From assembly GCA_021396245.1 (NCBI GenBank), contig WNYE01000077.1, positions 62,001 through 126,000 of the forward strand: a DNA stretch of 64,000 nucleotides, read 5' to 3'. The notes under the pieces were generated by a model, which worked only from the letters and a program-made list of their open reading frames with translations, was not told the DNA's origin and ran no database searches. Shown here one piece after another: positions 24,799-38,355 of the stretch; the first letter of the stretch is position 1; each line of letters begins with the position of its first letter. The position numbers and the translations under genes are program-made. The DNA is from Sporothrix humicola (Eukaryota > Ascomycota > Sordariomycetes > Ophiostomatales > Ophiostomataceae).

Positions 24799-26810
24799 CG
24801 TGGCGGTTGTTGTGAGGAAAAAAAGAACGATTGACGATGATCGAAGGTCGATTGTGCTTGACGATGACGGTCGACGTTGCAACGGGAAATCAAACACAAA
24901 CGCACAACCACCTTCGAGAGTTGGATGTTCTGCTGATCTTTTTCTTTTTCGAGAAGAAGGGAAACGGAGAGACGCAGAAATAAGAAGGGGAGGGGGGAAA
25001 GAGAGGAATAAAAAGAAAAGGAAGATCAGAGGGAAGAATGCAACCAGGGGTCGGGGGTGGGTATTATACTTGTACGGATGGGAACCGATGCAAGTAAGAG
25101 GAGGGAACTAGAGGACCAAGAGACCAGGAGACGAAGAGAACCAAGAGAGTCAGTCGAAGAGGATCAAGAGTCCAGAGCACCCAAAGAATCCAGACAGCTG
25201 GGCTGAAGGAATAAATCGACAAGGGTTTGCAGATTTGGATGGCTGGGGTATGTGAACAGGAACAAGAAAGAAAAGACGGCCAGACAATGAAAAGACTGAA
25301 AAGAAGAAAAGATCAACGGTGGGAAGCAAAGAGGAGCTGATAAACCGTGGACCGTGGGCTTGGGTTCTGGATGAACAGTGAACTCATGGGACACTGGCAA
25401 CGGTCCAGGGGTGTGACAAAAAAAGAAGGAAAAGAATAAAAGGAAAAAAAAAAAGTAAAAACTGTAAACGGTTTCGATCGCCGTCGTAATTGACAAAAGA
25501 GGCAAGAGTTGAGGTGCTCGATAGGGGGCCGAAAAGAGGCTCTGAATGTGGGTTGCAGGGAATTCTTTTTTTCTCGAGTTCTTGGGGTGCGTGGGTTTCT
25601 TCGATTTTCTCACTCTAAAGTCTTGGCCTTTTCTCTCTGCAAAAAGCAGTGTCGTTGGGGTTGTTGGGGTTGTCTTGCAGTTTTTTTCTTCTTTCTTTTT
25701 CTCTCCGCTCGAAAACGTTGACCCTGGTTCCCTAGGAGCTAAATCTCACTTCTGGCATCAGCTCGGCTGCAGGAGGCTGGAAAGGGGAGAGTGCAAAAGA
25801 GAAGGAGAGGGGAAGAAAGAAAAATAGAAACTGTAAAAGCGTCTGGAAGGTACAAAGTGGGCTAGGGTGGATGGTGGATTGTGGTAGGTGGCATACAGAA
25901 AAGGGAAAGCAGACTAAAACCAGGGGAGACCAAGACGGTCCAGGGGTGTGGATAGTGCGAGTATGCAAAGACGGAGGAGCGATGGCAAGTTAAGAGGGCT
26001 CCGTCAATAGCAAAGGTATTAATGATGGAGAATAATGATGGAGAACGTGAACGGAAAGTAACACAAAAGATGAGAGAACGGAGTATCGTCAACAAGAAAA
26101 ACAGCCCAAGAAGGCTAGATTTGAGTGCTTGTGGCGAGGTGGGAACCGGAGTGGGAAAACGAGGTTTGTCGAGGATACTCAAGGGCACGTTGAGGTTGAC
26201 AAGACGATGGTCAGAAAGACGGAAAGAAGAGGTCCAAAAAGTGTGAACACAAAAAGACAAGAGCTTGAAAAGAAGAGTGGAAACCGAAGTGTTCCAAAAT
26301 AGCGTTTTGTCTAGTCCAGGGCCTCGCAAGGTTTGGGTCGATACTGACTTGGGTCTGGGGCCCTGGATGTTGCTCAGTTCGTCTCGTCTTTGGAGTGGTT
26401 TTCAAGATGGGAATCCGTTTTTCGTTTTCTTAGTGAACTCCCACTTGGCGTCCGTTGACCGTTCCGTGGACCACAATCCTTGCTTTTTTGACTTTTTAAG
26501 GTGCTTGTTGGTTCGTCTTTTGGGGCCCTTTTCGCTCGAGTTTCTATCTTTCGTCCGTCTTGGACTTTCGTCCGTCTTGGACAACGGACTTGACTCCTTT
26601 GCAGAGGCGTTCGGGTCGATGATATGCCCGTCGACGTTTTGGGCAAGGGTCCGTGAGGCCAATACTTGTAATACTTCACGATAGGTTTCCTTGCTGCGTT
26701 GGCTGTTTTACTTGTTTGGGTGTAAGAGGACGCCAGCGACGCCAAAGCGTATACTTCGTACGCGTAAAGGCTTTAGAAAAACGCCACCAAACCTCTCAAG
26801 CTGAAGGCCA

Positions 26811-26856
26811 AGATGGACCAAGATGGATGAAGATGGACCAAAATGAACCAAGATGA
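26811..26856. repeat. Degenerate tandem repeat of AGATGGACCA, about 4.5 units
   Basis: A 10-bp unit AGATGGACCA, with variants AGATGGATGA and AAATGAACCA, is repeated in tandem in non-coding DNA. Confidence 0.85.
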
Positions 26857-29034
26857 GGAGGCGTCCTGGTGCAGGAAGGGTTTCCGGCAAGCTTGTGCCG
26901 GTCAGTTCGCCGTGGGTTGTGATTTGTAGATATGTGGAGGGAAGAACAATGTCCGTGATTCGTGATTCGAGTATCGTGATTCGAGATTGGTGATACGAAG
27001 TACGACGTACGTCGTCGTGGCAAGAGTGACAGGACTGTTAGAGCTGTCGTTTGTGGTCTGTGACAAGTTTGACAGAAATGGGCCTCGTGCAGGAAGCGAG
27101 GCCGTGCAAAACAGACAAGATAGACAGAGCAGACAGGGAAGACGGACAATGGGAAACGGCCAACGCCCAAGATGGCAATACTATCAAGAACAAGACAAAT
27201 AAGGTGCAATGGAAATACAATAACAAGGATAACAAGGATAGCAAGGGTGTCAGAAGATGGCAATTCGAGGGCCGCAATGGAGATGACAATGGCAGGTATT
27301 GTAAGATACTGCCTGCATGAAGTTAAAAGTACTGAGGCTGACCTCTGAACTTCTGGAACAGGAAACGTCTTGGTCTTGTGCAGGTGGCCCCGTTTTGCGC
27401 TTTGACGTCCAGGATGAGGAGACAGCGAGAGGCGTTGACAAAAAAAAAATGGTGTGAAAGGGGGAAGAATATTAAAGTTCACGGAGTACAAGTTAGAATG
27501 GGGAATAGTTCTTCAGGAGGGCCGAAAGATGAGGCCGAGAGAGAAATGCAGGGCGAGATGGAAGAACGACCAGACGGGCGAGACAAGAAGAAAAAAGACG
27601 GGAAGCTCGGAGGGACAATAGGGCAAGACATGACCAGGAGAAAAAGACAAGGAAGAAAAGGAAGACAACCAAGCACGCCGGCGGGACCGTTTTGGGGCAA
27701 GACTGGACAGCCCAGCTACGGAGGTTTCCCGGGCGAGAAGGCGAGACATTGAATGGAAAGAAAGAACAAAAAGAGAAGAGTCTGAAGCAACAACGTGATG
27801 GCATAACAGAAAGGGACAAAGTAAACTTTTGGTGAGCGAAAAAAGGAGGGGGGAAAGAGGAAAAGGTGAAGCTTGCAAAAGGCGAGAAGTTTTGTTTTTG
27901 CCACTGGAAGCTCTAGAAAGGGGTTACTAGTTCTCGACGAGAATAGTCTGGACCGCCACTCGACTCGTAGGGCAGGCACGAACGACATGAACTATGCAAA
28001 ACGACAAGAACGACACGAGTAGCACGAACTGGTGTCTTATTACGGCTTCCGTGCCCTCCATGATCCCCTTTCCCATCGTGCCTTCCACGATAATTCTGCT
28101 GAAGAAAGAACAGGACGATGCAAAAGAAGTAAAAAGAAGAAAGAGCGAAGGAAGCGGCCTTCCGTTGTCTAGTTTAGACGGGGCGATACGGAAGGCGCGC
28201 CTCGGCGTCGCAAGGTGAGGACTAATCGGGGATGTGGTGTGAACGGAGGGAGTTGTTCGCCGACATCCACTGAAACTGACTGACACTGACACTGACGAAC
28301 AACGACTGTTGCACAACTTTTATTGAGAGTTGGGACATTAAAAACGGACCCGACTCAGTCTGGAGAACGGAGATTGAGTGCCTGTGCTCAGTGGACAGAG
28401 CGCTTTTAGCGCAAAATTAGGGGAGCTTAGGGGGAGACTTAGGGAAAGTAGTGTGCCTGTAGCGCAGGAGGTACTCCGTCTTCATAGTCCGCCCGCTATG
28501 ATTACGGGGTATCGATTTCGGGGGAGCTGACCATAGTTTCCTCGTAGTTGCCTTTTTGGGCCCGTTTTGCGCGCCGGCTCCAGACAAAGGAAACATGCAT
28601 AAAATGAGGAAGGAGGGCACTGGCGGCGCTGTTCGTGAAGAAAGAACGGACTATGAAAATGTCCGTAGCGCCTTCCGTCTCTTCCCTTTGAGGGCAAAAA
28701 GGGGATGGGAACAAAACGGATACAAACGGACATGACAAGAACAGCAACGGCGAGGACACTAACGTCGCCTGCCCAAAATAAAAAAGTGCTCTTGCCCGAA
28801 GATGGTCATAAGATTCTAGGCCCGTAATTTTATGCCCATTGCCCTTTCTGTCCATTTTGTGCAGCGACTCATTCGTTCTTGTTACTCTGCTAGCTGTAAA
28901 CTACACAGTACAAGCTGCAGGGCAATGGGCAACGGATAATGAAGAGACAGGGAAGGAGCTTGTTGAAGTAAGATCGAGGAGTGAGTGATACGAATGAAAA
29001 TGGAAAAGGGGATGCGGAACTATTGATTGTCGAT

Positions 29035-29058
29035 TTTGAATTTGAATTTGAATTTGAA
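29035..29058. repeat. Tandem repeat, 4 x 6 bp TTTGAA
   Basis: Four perfect copies of TTTGAA are followed by a diverged half copy. This is a microsatellite in the non-coding spacer. Confidence 0.95.
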
Positions 29059-30392
29059 TTCGGAATTTGAGCATTTGCGCTTTGACGATTTATGAGGAAC
29101 GAGGATTGACCCTGATCTTGACGACTGGCCAGTTGCCCAAAGGGGAACGGAACTGCACAGGGCCAACCTTTGGAATCAGAGTTGTGGGTGAGGGGAAAAT
29201 GGACAGATCAAAGCAGAGAAAAAGAGAGGAAAAAGGAACCGACAAACGACCAAAAAGGGACGAGCCGTAGAAGCAGCCACAAAAATGTCAGAAATCGGAG
29301 GTTTTATGATGTGTTTTGTGGTGTCGACAAAAGTACTTTGTGAGTGTGTGTGCGAGATGTACTTTATTTTCTGAACATGTGAAAAGGGGTTGGGTGAGAT
29401 GAAAGGAGAATTTACGAAATATGTGAGGGAAAGGTGACTTTGTTTCGTTGAATATGTTTAGAGTTAGGTGGTTAAATGTACGGTTAAGTTGAAGTTGAAT
29501 ATCAACCCCCAAGAAGAAAGATGCAAGCCTACGAAATGGAAATACTCTGGGGTCGACACACCAGGCTGTCTCGTCAAGCAGTGAGAGTAGAGAAAAGGGG
29601 CATCCTGCAGGCACGGCGCAACTCCGGCCGAGTCGAGGATGTCTTTTGTCTTTGGGGTATTTTGGAATACATGTCGTCAAAGCAGGATGTTGGGGTTGAG
29701 TGAATATCAAGTTTGTGCATCCGAATGACAATCACGAAAGCAGCGCATCGATCCGAAAGACAATGTCTGTCAACGGCAACGCCCACGCCTATCAACTGTA
29801 ATTTTGTGCCCATCAGCTGTCAAAGACGGAGTCGCATGTCAAGTGTGAATTCTGTGCACAATGAGGCTAGCGATGGAGTCGTTGACGTCGAGCTGAATGC
29901 CGATCAGAGGGACAAGTAGACAAATATGTCGTGCGATGGAGACAAAAAATGGTGATGGAAACGCAGAGATTTTGACATGACATAGAAAGCAAGCACAAAA
30001 GAAAATATGAGAAAAGGGATGAACTTGATATATTCTCAAAGGAAAAAAAGAGAGAATATAAAATGTAAAATAAAATTAATAAAGATCGAAATAGAATTTC
30101 AATAATAAAAATAAAAATGAAAACCAACAAATATCGCGTGACATTCGGCCCCAATGAACCCAACAACCACAACATCCAAGGGATAGAACGTGCCACCTGC
30201 CAAAGTTCACCAACAGAATTCCAACAGGCCGGAACCTGCCATGATGGCTTTGTCTGTTGTCTCGCCTGTAGTTCGGCTATCTCGCCTATCTCTTGTGATT
30301 TGGGGGCTGTCTCCCTTTGCTCGTTGTGTTGGTTGGTGACACCATTGCCCGCGGCAAAAGCCGCCATTCGTAGACACAATTCAGCTCAATCA

Positions 30393-31430
30393 TCAATGGA
30401 TAGCATGGTCATGAAAATAGTCTGGACTCATCGATATCGATATCCATGTCGCCATCATAGGACGCGTATCTTGTTGTCCGTCCATTGATGGATTTGGATA
30501 TGGGTATTTTTCTATCTGATCAACATGAGCGGGCTCCATCATTATCTTTACCGTGTTGCCTTCTTTCCTTTCCCCTAAAGGCTTGAATGGCTTGAATGGC
30601 TTGAACGAAGGAACTAGACCAGCCACAGGCTCAAGACCAAAACCAAGACCAACAACAAGACCAAACCCAAAAGCCCAAAGGCCACCAAGACCATTCCAAA
30701 TTGCACTCGAGCTGAGCTGAACGCTGGTTTGCGTCGGCGTTTTTAGTGCAGTCTCGTCCTCGTTGTCACGCACCGTTGAGCCATCTTTCCTCTCCTCTTG
30801 TTGATCGCTGCTGATCATTGCCTTGTTGGCAGGAAATATTGGTCGGCCGGTGTTCTGCCGAGCCCGTCCAGCCCGATGTCGAGCTGGCCTCGAGAAAAAC
30901 TGCTTGAAAACTCCACACAATCGTCCACTGAATCCACTGTCGAGCTTTGCAGTGAAATATCTCAGTGGACTCGTTCGACTCGACTTGAAAAAGAACCTTG
31001 CTGGGGGCTGGTTTGTTTTCTGGTGGAGGAACATGAACACCCTGGAGCTAGGCGAGCTAGCACCACTAGCTCTCGACTAACAGACAGGGGACCCGGGAGT
31101 CCTGTTGGGGAGGCCGACGGATATTCCAGGGCTCTCCCAGACTCAGGGCACCCCAGGACGTTCTGGGAAGGAAGGTGCGCCCCTACGGGGTTGCTACCAA
31201 TGCTACGATATCGAGAGATATGCTATGCGATAGGCAAAGAGCAGCAGAGCAACACAGGGAAGACAGAGGGCGCAACGGGGAGACAGGGACGAGGTCGACA
31301 ATCAATGGGTCTTTAGGGCCTTGGGGGGCATTTGGTGCATCTGAGAAATCGAGGAGAAGGAAAAGGCGACAGCACGTTGTTTACAGGGGATAGGAGACAG
31401 GGACAGGGGAAACAGGTGCAGCAGGCAGGC
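30393..31430. other. Switch zone between two oppositely skewed spacers; weak orphan open frame on - strand
   Basis: Base composition is balanced here, unlike either flank. A minus-strand frame runs from an ATG at 31034 to a stop at 30393 (213 residues). It contains a Lys-Pro-Phe repeat encoded by GGCTTGAAT units (30580-30606) and a Gly/Leu/Phe-rich hydrophobic stretch. It has no recognisable domain, no clear codon bias and no conserved motif, so it is reported only as a possible orphan frame. Otherwise nothing was seen. Confidence 0.25.
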
Positions 31431-34400
31431 ACTGATGCAGGAACAGGAGGAGGAGGAGGCGATTGTGAGGCATGAGACTGCCCCCTTTCATTCTGATTCT
31501 CACGATGTTTTCTCGTCTCCCCTCTTGTGCATTTTTCCTCTTATTTCTTTTGCATGCCGCCAGCTCTTCTCTTTTCCCAGTTCATGTCTCTGTTTATTTT
31601 CCATTTTTGTTTTTCTTCTTCTCGGCTGTTGATTGTTCCGCGCTGCAACTTTGTTTCTTTTTGCGGCCTCTTTCTTAAATTTTAATGCCGCGTAGCCTTT
31701 CTCTTATTTCAAAAAGTGGAATAACAGACACACTCGTGTTGTTGTCAACTCAACGTCGGGATGTGGGTGCAACACTGAGAAATAGGGGCAAATCGACCAT
31801 GAAATCGACCATGACAGATCCAGACGTGCCTCCGGTGGTTGTTTTATGCGCAGAAGCGCAAAGTCAGATTGCACAGCCAGAGGAACAAGGTTGATTGCGC
31901 TTGTCCAACAGCAGTTGCGTTCTGCGCCCACTTGCACTGCGACGGGTCACAAAGCTCCTGGGAGAGGAGAGGCCAGGCACAAAAGGGACAAGGCTGTCGC
32001 GCTACTGCACGGCCTTGTCTGGTGCTGTTGCTGGTCGATTTTAAAAAGAATACCCCGGTCAAGTCTCTTCAAGTCCTCTTTAAAGTGGCTTTCGGGGCCC
32101 ACACACCAACTCTGACCCCTGCAAGATGTCGTATTCCTGTTCTTGCAGGGTGTTGCATCCCATTTCCCCTGGGGTTTCTCCGTCTTGTCCCACGAGAAGG
32201 AGCTAACCTTGTTTTGGCTGGTGCGAATAAGACGACAGGGGATGTCTCCTCTCTTCTCTTTCTCTCTCTCTCAACCTCTCTCAACGTCGTGGTCGCTGTT
32301 CCGTGGTGTCCGATGGCCGATTTTGGAGGGAGAATGGGAGGCCGAAAAGAGGAGAAGCATGTTGCTGTGCCTGTCAGACGGGACATTGGTATTGTCTTGG
32401 TATTGGAAAAGGATGCAGAAGACAGCACAGAGTAAAAAAGGGGGAACAACAACCGACTTTGACTCCGGCGAAATGAACATGGCAAGGATCAACGGTGAGA
32501 TGTTGGTTGTGGTTAGCCTGGCCGGAGATTTTTGTCGTGATGTTGTGTTCCTTGGGTGGTCGACGATGGGAAAAAGGTATGATGGTAAACACTCAGCCCC
32601 TGACTCCCTGCTCTGATCCCCTCTGCTCTTCTGCTCCCTCTTCCATTCTTGGTTATGATGTTCTCTTGTGCATGTTCTTCTCCTCTTCTCTCTGGCCCCC
32701 AACTTCCATAAAAGACAGCTTCGCCCTCCTCTGAGCCTCTCTCGCTTGCATCTCTCCGATCATTCATCATCCTGCATTGTTTGTTTTATGCATTGTCTGG
32801 TCATTGTCGTTGTTTACTGTTGCACTCGTCTCATCACATATTGATGCGTCTTCTGTCTTCTCCATTTTCATCTCCATCCCCATCTCCATCTCATTGCATC
32901 TCAGTCCAATCTCATCACATTCTGTCACAGTCGTTTTGGCCCCCTTCCCCTTCTCCCTCTCACAACTCCCCTGTCTCTCTCCCTGCATTGTCTTACTGTT
33001 CCCCATCTTATTGTCTGTCATTGCTCTGTCATGGTCTTCTCCTCACATTCGATCACGTTCTTGCAGTCACATCTCACATTCGTTGTCTTTGTCTCGCCTG
33101 TCAATTTTCCTTTTGCCTGTCAGTCACAAGCAAAAACGAAGCACACATTTCTTTTTCTCGCCGTGCTGCTTCTCGCCTATTTTTGTTCCTGGCCGACGTT
33201 GTATTGCAGATCGGGCATTGCTGGCCACTGGATGGCTGTTGGTTTTCTGTCGCATTGGCAAGAAATCGTGAAAGACGGTTGGCTACAAGATGTGTGTGCA
33301 ACTGTGTGTGCAATTGGTGTGCGAGTGCGCATCTTTGCAACCTTTTGGGACACTGTCCCTCCTTCTCCCCGTCCGAGCACCCGGGAGAGAACCGTGGATA
33401 GCCTCCGATTCGGTGCAGTGTGCAGCCGCACCGTTACCCTCTTTGCGTTTTGCGCACACCTTTCCTGCAGCGTCCCGTCGCGTCTGCGTCTGTGGTTGCC
33501 GTCAAAGGTCAAAGCCAACAGAAAAGAAGGAAGAGAAGCTGAAAAGAAGGCGAAAAGAAGAAAACGGAAGACGCCAGAACCTGGGAAAGGTGTCAAGGCC
33601 GTCAGAAGCAAAAAAAAAAAAGCTCCGTAGTCGACCACTGGCACTGAACAGAGACCCATCCATGGATATCTGTGCACAGAATGGCAGTGCGCACGGCACA
33701 AATTGCCGTACGGACGTTGTCATCGTAGACGTGTATTGTCCGCGGTCTGGTAGACGCGCAAGTACGCCGTAGAGTGCATGGCATGAAGTAAAAATAACCT
33801 TGTTATGCGCACTTATCCTTTTATTCTTATGTTGGTCAGAAAATCATAAGAAACAAGCGGCTGGTATGCGGCTGTGTTTTTTACGTCTATTCAAATCTGA
33901 TGTCTATTTTCTGGGTCCGTTGTTTTGCGTTGTTTCGCCTGACAATTGTCCCTGGAATTGATCCTTTATTTCCCGTGCGTGTTTTACCGCATCCTCTGAT
34001 CCTCTCGATTAAGCTGGTGAGGGAGGGATGAATCGACGAACTCACGGAGGATCCCGTCGTGTTCGTATTGTTTATTTACTGTGGATGTTTTGTTGTGTTT
34101 CCACGCTACAAAGGAACGGAGCACAAAGGCACGGAGCATGCTATTTTGCCTCCTCATCTTTTTGTTATGTGCTCCGTGCTCTGTTATCGTCCAACGGCTG
34201 CCCCGTGGCCCTCTTTTCTCTGTTCTCTTGACCGCTTGACCGCTTGATAGCTTAACCGCTTGACCGCTAGACTTTTTGACTTCTTGAGCCTCTTTGCTTT
34301 TGCTTGCCTTTCTTTTGCCGTACTTCCCTTTCCCTGGTTCTTGTCCAATGGTCCCGGCACCCACTTTCTCCCACTTCTCCCACTTTCATCCACTTTTCTG

Positions 34401-37400
34401 GACTGTTCTGAGCAGTCCTTTAGCTTTTATGAATGTTCAGTGCTTCTCGACCCTGCCGGATGCCATCTGTCGCCTCTTTTCTCTCTTTTTTGCCCACCCT
34501 TCTTATTTCTGATGGACCAGTCGCCTTGCTTGCTCGCCTTGCTATCCTCGCTTCTCCTTCCCTTTTCCACTTTGGATCTTGTAGCTTCCCCACTCCACCA
34601 AGATGACAAGAGAAGAGGAAGAAAAGAAAAAAGAAAGAAAGGAAAAGCCCGCCAAAGCCGCCAATCCCAGCCAGGCTCAGGCCAGCCCACTTGTCTTGCG
34701 TATGCTCCGAGACAAGGGCCTTTTCTGGGGCCTTCTGGGTCAGGACCCTCTTTTTTTAAGCCCTCTCTTCACTTTTCTTTTCCTTCTTTCTCGATTGCCG
34801 ATGCAGAATCCAAGACATGCCAGCTGAATTGTCTCGGTTGACGATAGCTTTCTGATAGTTTTGATAGTATTTTCTTGCTTTCTTTTTTCAGTCTTTTGCG
34901 CTTTTATCTTTCCCATTCTGCGCCGTTGAACTTTTGGCTCGTCCTTTTACGCCATTTCCCGCCATTTTACGTCTCGTGTCGTCCCCATCCGTCCTCGTGC
35001 GTCTTTTATTGCTTTTTGGCTTGCTTTTCGTCTCCTCTCTTTTGCCTCTTTTTTGCCTTTTGACGTAAATGGCGTATTTTTGGCGTCTGCTTTTACAGTT
35101 TGCGGCTTCGGTTGCGGTCCTTGCGGTGTGTTCCGTTAAGCTTAGAATTGAAAAAGGGTCGCCGAACCGGTTGACCGCAAGTTTCATTTTCATCGTACTT
35201 TTTACAATGCCATTGTTCGTGCACAATATCGAGGCACAAAAAAGGACGTAAATTATCGCCACAAAAAATCACCACAATATCAACATTTCAACAATTACTC
35301 CGTACTTATATCAAAATCATGTCATCCCACTGATATTTGATATGGCCAGACTCCTGCTCCGTCAAAACTGGAGATCACGGATGCACTCAAGGGCTTACCC
35401 GTCTTGTCGACCAGGCCATGCACGCAGTTTGGAGATTGCAGATTGGACCGGACAGGACCAGACCACACCAGAACCAGGACTTGAGCGCCCATCATCTCCT
35501 TCTCGGGCCATGTCCTCCTCCTTTTTGGTCATTTTTGGTCTTCAGACTTCTCCCTCTTTGTCCAGCCCGCCCACTCGACACGTTTTCCCCTGTCGTTTGC
35601 CTCGTGGCAATTCGAGGCCATCTCACCCTATTGCGTTCCTTTTGGTCGTTTTGGTTACTTCGCTCCCCCCCCTTCTCACATCGGCTTTTCCTCTTTTCGC
35701 CTCGTGCTTGCATTTATGGGTTTTTGGTTCATTTTGGTGCATTCTCGTTTAGCTTGGTGTGTTCTGGTGCTTTTTGGTGTGTTTTCCTGCACCTTTCTGC
35801 AGACTGACTTGCCGTCCTCGCCGTGTGGATCCTCGTCGTGAGATGAAATGCAAAAGTGATCTGCCTGTTCATTTTACTTGTCTATCCTCTTTCCTATCTT
35901 GCTCGCTGTGTCCGTCTGGACTTGTTTGCGAAATATTGTTGTTCATTGACTTCACTTTTTTCACCATGTGTATTATTTTCTATCTCGTAGCTGTTGTCGT
36001 GCCGAGTTGCCTTTATTTATCAGCCTCTTCATCATCTGCCGTGTTTTTACCCGTCAGTGCCATCTTCCCTGTCGTTTCCTTGACCTTTCTGCCCGCTGTT
36101 CCCTGGCCCTGTCCCTGCCTTAGCATCCGAAAATAAGTCCAATCCATGCAGGCCATCATCAATCAGTCCATCTGTGCATCTGTCTGTCCATTCATCTTTC
36201 TTCCTTCCCTTTCTTTGCTCCTCCTCGCTCCTTGTCTCTCTTCTCAGAACAGAAAAAGCCCGTCGACTCCGCGAGTCCGCTCTTGAATCCATGCAATACT
36301 AGAGTAGTGCTAAAAACCCAACCCCCTGCCCTGTTTTTGGTTTTTTGCCTTGTCCACTTCGCTCTCGTCTTCTTTTGACACGCTTTTCTCTCAAAAGTCT
36401 CCTCCCAAAAGAGGCTATGTTCACGACGGATCACTTTTAATCTCCAGCCCAGCGAGTATTAGTCGCGTTCCGCCCCGCATTTATTATTCTGTCTCTTTTT
36501 TACTGTCGAGTTGTGTTTTGCCATTCAATTGACCCTGGTCAATCCGAGCACGCTTTTCCCTTTTTCTTGAGCACGCTTTCTTTCTGTTTCTCCAGTTTTT
36601 TACAGTCTCCATTGTAATCTTCTTTCACCATTCTCTCCTCCACCTTTTGCCCACCGCTATTATTTTCTCTAATTCTTTTTGGGACCATCTTTTGTCTGTT
36701 GCCTCGTGGTCCTCGTGGTCTTCTTGTTCTTTTTTCGAGTCTCTATCTCATCCTTCGCCTCGTGTCCGGCCTGCACGTTCGCTTGGAAATCTGTTGGTCA
36801 ACAGTCCGGTGGATATTTTTGTTTTCTTTTTCCTGTCCTTGACGTATTTCCGGCATCGTTGGCTCTATCTTTTGGTTCGTTTGGCTCGTTTGCTTTGTTG
36901 GGGTCCTTTTTGTTCTTTGCTATCCTCTTTTTTGCCTCATCTCACGCTTGCTTTCACCTCGTTCACGCCAATTCCCATGCACGCCATGTGCAGCCAAGAC
37001 CAACAACGTGTTTCTTAGCCCCCGATGGTCCTTTTGTCTCCGCCTTTTTGGAAATCTTGTCAGATATATCGTGGCATACGAGGGGCCAGGCCAGGCGATA
37101 TGCAACATCTCCATCCAGATACCCATTGCCGTCTCCATTTTTCAAATCTTTTTGCAATCTTTTGCAATCTTGCCAATGCTCTTATTTTCTCTAGTTTTCA
37201 ATATTGGCCCTCTTCTGCATATCCACGACTCCCGTAAATGATGAAATGCCCCAAATATGCCCCATCGGCCACGCATCGTACGAAAAACACACGTACCAAC
37301 GTAGCAACGGCCGCCATCGCCCCCCATTAACGCCCCCGTTAACGAATTCTGTAATGTCCATAATGGCGATGAAATCCATGCCCGGCCATGCCATGATGTG

Positions 37401-38355
37401 ATGTTATCTCGGCCCTTGTCACTGGGGCTCTCCTCTGGGGCTTTTCAGACGAGTCGTTCGGTGTCTCCTTGGGTCCTTGCTGTGTCTCCTTGCTCGCCTG
37501 GTCTGTGGTCAGGGTGAAGACCCTCTTGAAGCCTTTGAAGACCCTCTAAAGACCCTCTTTCGTTGCTCCGTAATGCCATTGTCATGCCTCCTTCCCCATT
37601 TTCTGAATCCTATCTGGTCCCCTTTTTGTTCCTTTTGCCTTTCCTTTTGTCTTCTTTCGCGCTTTCCCGTTATTCCCTCGCTGTAACACCCCCCTCTTTT
37701 TTCCTTTTCCAGCTTCTTTCCACTCTCCTTTCAGTGCCTTTCCCTGTCGTTCCCTGTCGCTCCTGCCTCTCATTCACACGCTTTCTTTCGCTCGAAACCC
37801 GGCAGGTGGGAACACGGCACGCGGCATGCTCATCTCTCGACCACCGCTCGCCCATTTTCTCACCCTTTTTTGCTCTTTCCTTTGTTATTAGATTGTCTTA
37901 TTGAATGAACGGGGCTCTTTCTGGTCTTTTTCATCTTTTTTGCCATTTGGTCGTTCTTTTTTTACTGGAGACGCTCTGGAGTTTGTTGCTCTCCATTGCC
38001 ACGTGGATTTGACATATAAGCTGCTCCATCCCAGGTCTCTGGGCACGAAATCCAGAAAGTCTTTTAGTAGAAAGGATCTTCGTCGGCCACCCTTCTTTTC
38101 TTTTTCCTCTCTCGCTTCCCGTCTTTTCCTTCCCCCCCCTTTCGGGACACATTTTTCTTTCTTCAGTCACTCTTTTGAACACCCGTTGCCCTTGCTTTTC
38201 CACAGCAGGGTCTTTTGAGTTCTTGGCATTTCTTCGTGCCTCGACTCTTTTCGCTCGTTTATATCTTCGACCGTCGCCTCTTTTCAATCCCCTTCCGCCT
38301 CTCTTTTCCCTTTCTTCCCTCACCCATCCACTCATCGACAAAAAACAATCTCGAG
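31431..38355. other. 6.9-kb non-coding spacer, pyrimidine-rich on + strand, upstream of FAD oxidase gene
   Basis: Apart from a purine patch at about 33520-33640 and mixed DNA at 31690-32060, the + strand is C/T-rich for nearly 7 kb up to the FAD-oxidase ATG. 35500-35790 is T/G-rich with TTTTGGT-like repeats. A degenerate CTTGACCG repeat occurs at 34227-34271. TACGCCGTA lies at 33763-33771 and TACTCCGTA at 35296-35304. A TATAAG is present at about 38015, 340 bp before the ATG. The open frames are Ser/Phe/Leu/Pro-rich, as expected by chance from CT-rich DNA. Confidence 0.55.
34227..34271. repeat. Degenerate CTTGACCG tandem repeat
   Basis: The 8-bp unit CTTGACCG is repeated about five times with variants (CTTGATAG, CTTAACCG) in the CT-rich spacer. 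Confidence 0.8.

Larger units (their letters stand above)
24799..30392. other. Non-coding spacer, mostly purine-rich on + strand, upstream of the rhodopsin-domain gene
   Basis: Runs such as 24950-25060, 25790-26290, 27380-27900 and 29940-30120 are nearly all A/G on the + strand, interrupted by C/T-rich islands at about 25560-25700 and 26300-26700. Read in the sense direction of the rhodopsin-domain gene, this is a CT-rich upstream region. A TACGACGTA palindrome sits at 27001-27009, a 10-bp repeat at 26811-26856 and a TTTGAA repeat at 29035-29058. No protein-like frame was found. Confidence 0.55.

Noticed and set aside
23419..24834. 471-codon + strand frame opposite the rhodopsin-domain gene
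   Set aside because: It crosses the real gene's intron, has no recognisable domain, and the minus strand encodes a clear seven-helix protein.
28383..28415. tRNA 5'-half-like sequence (GCTCAGTGGACAGAGCGC, A-box-like)
   Set aside because: There is no matching B box, T arm or acceptor partner within a normal tRNA length; at most a relic or chance match.
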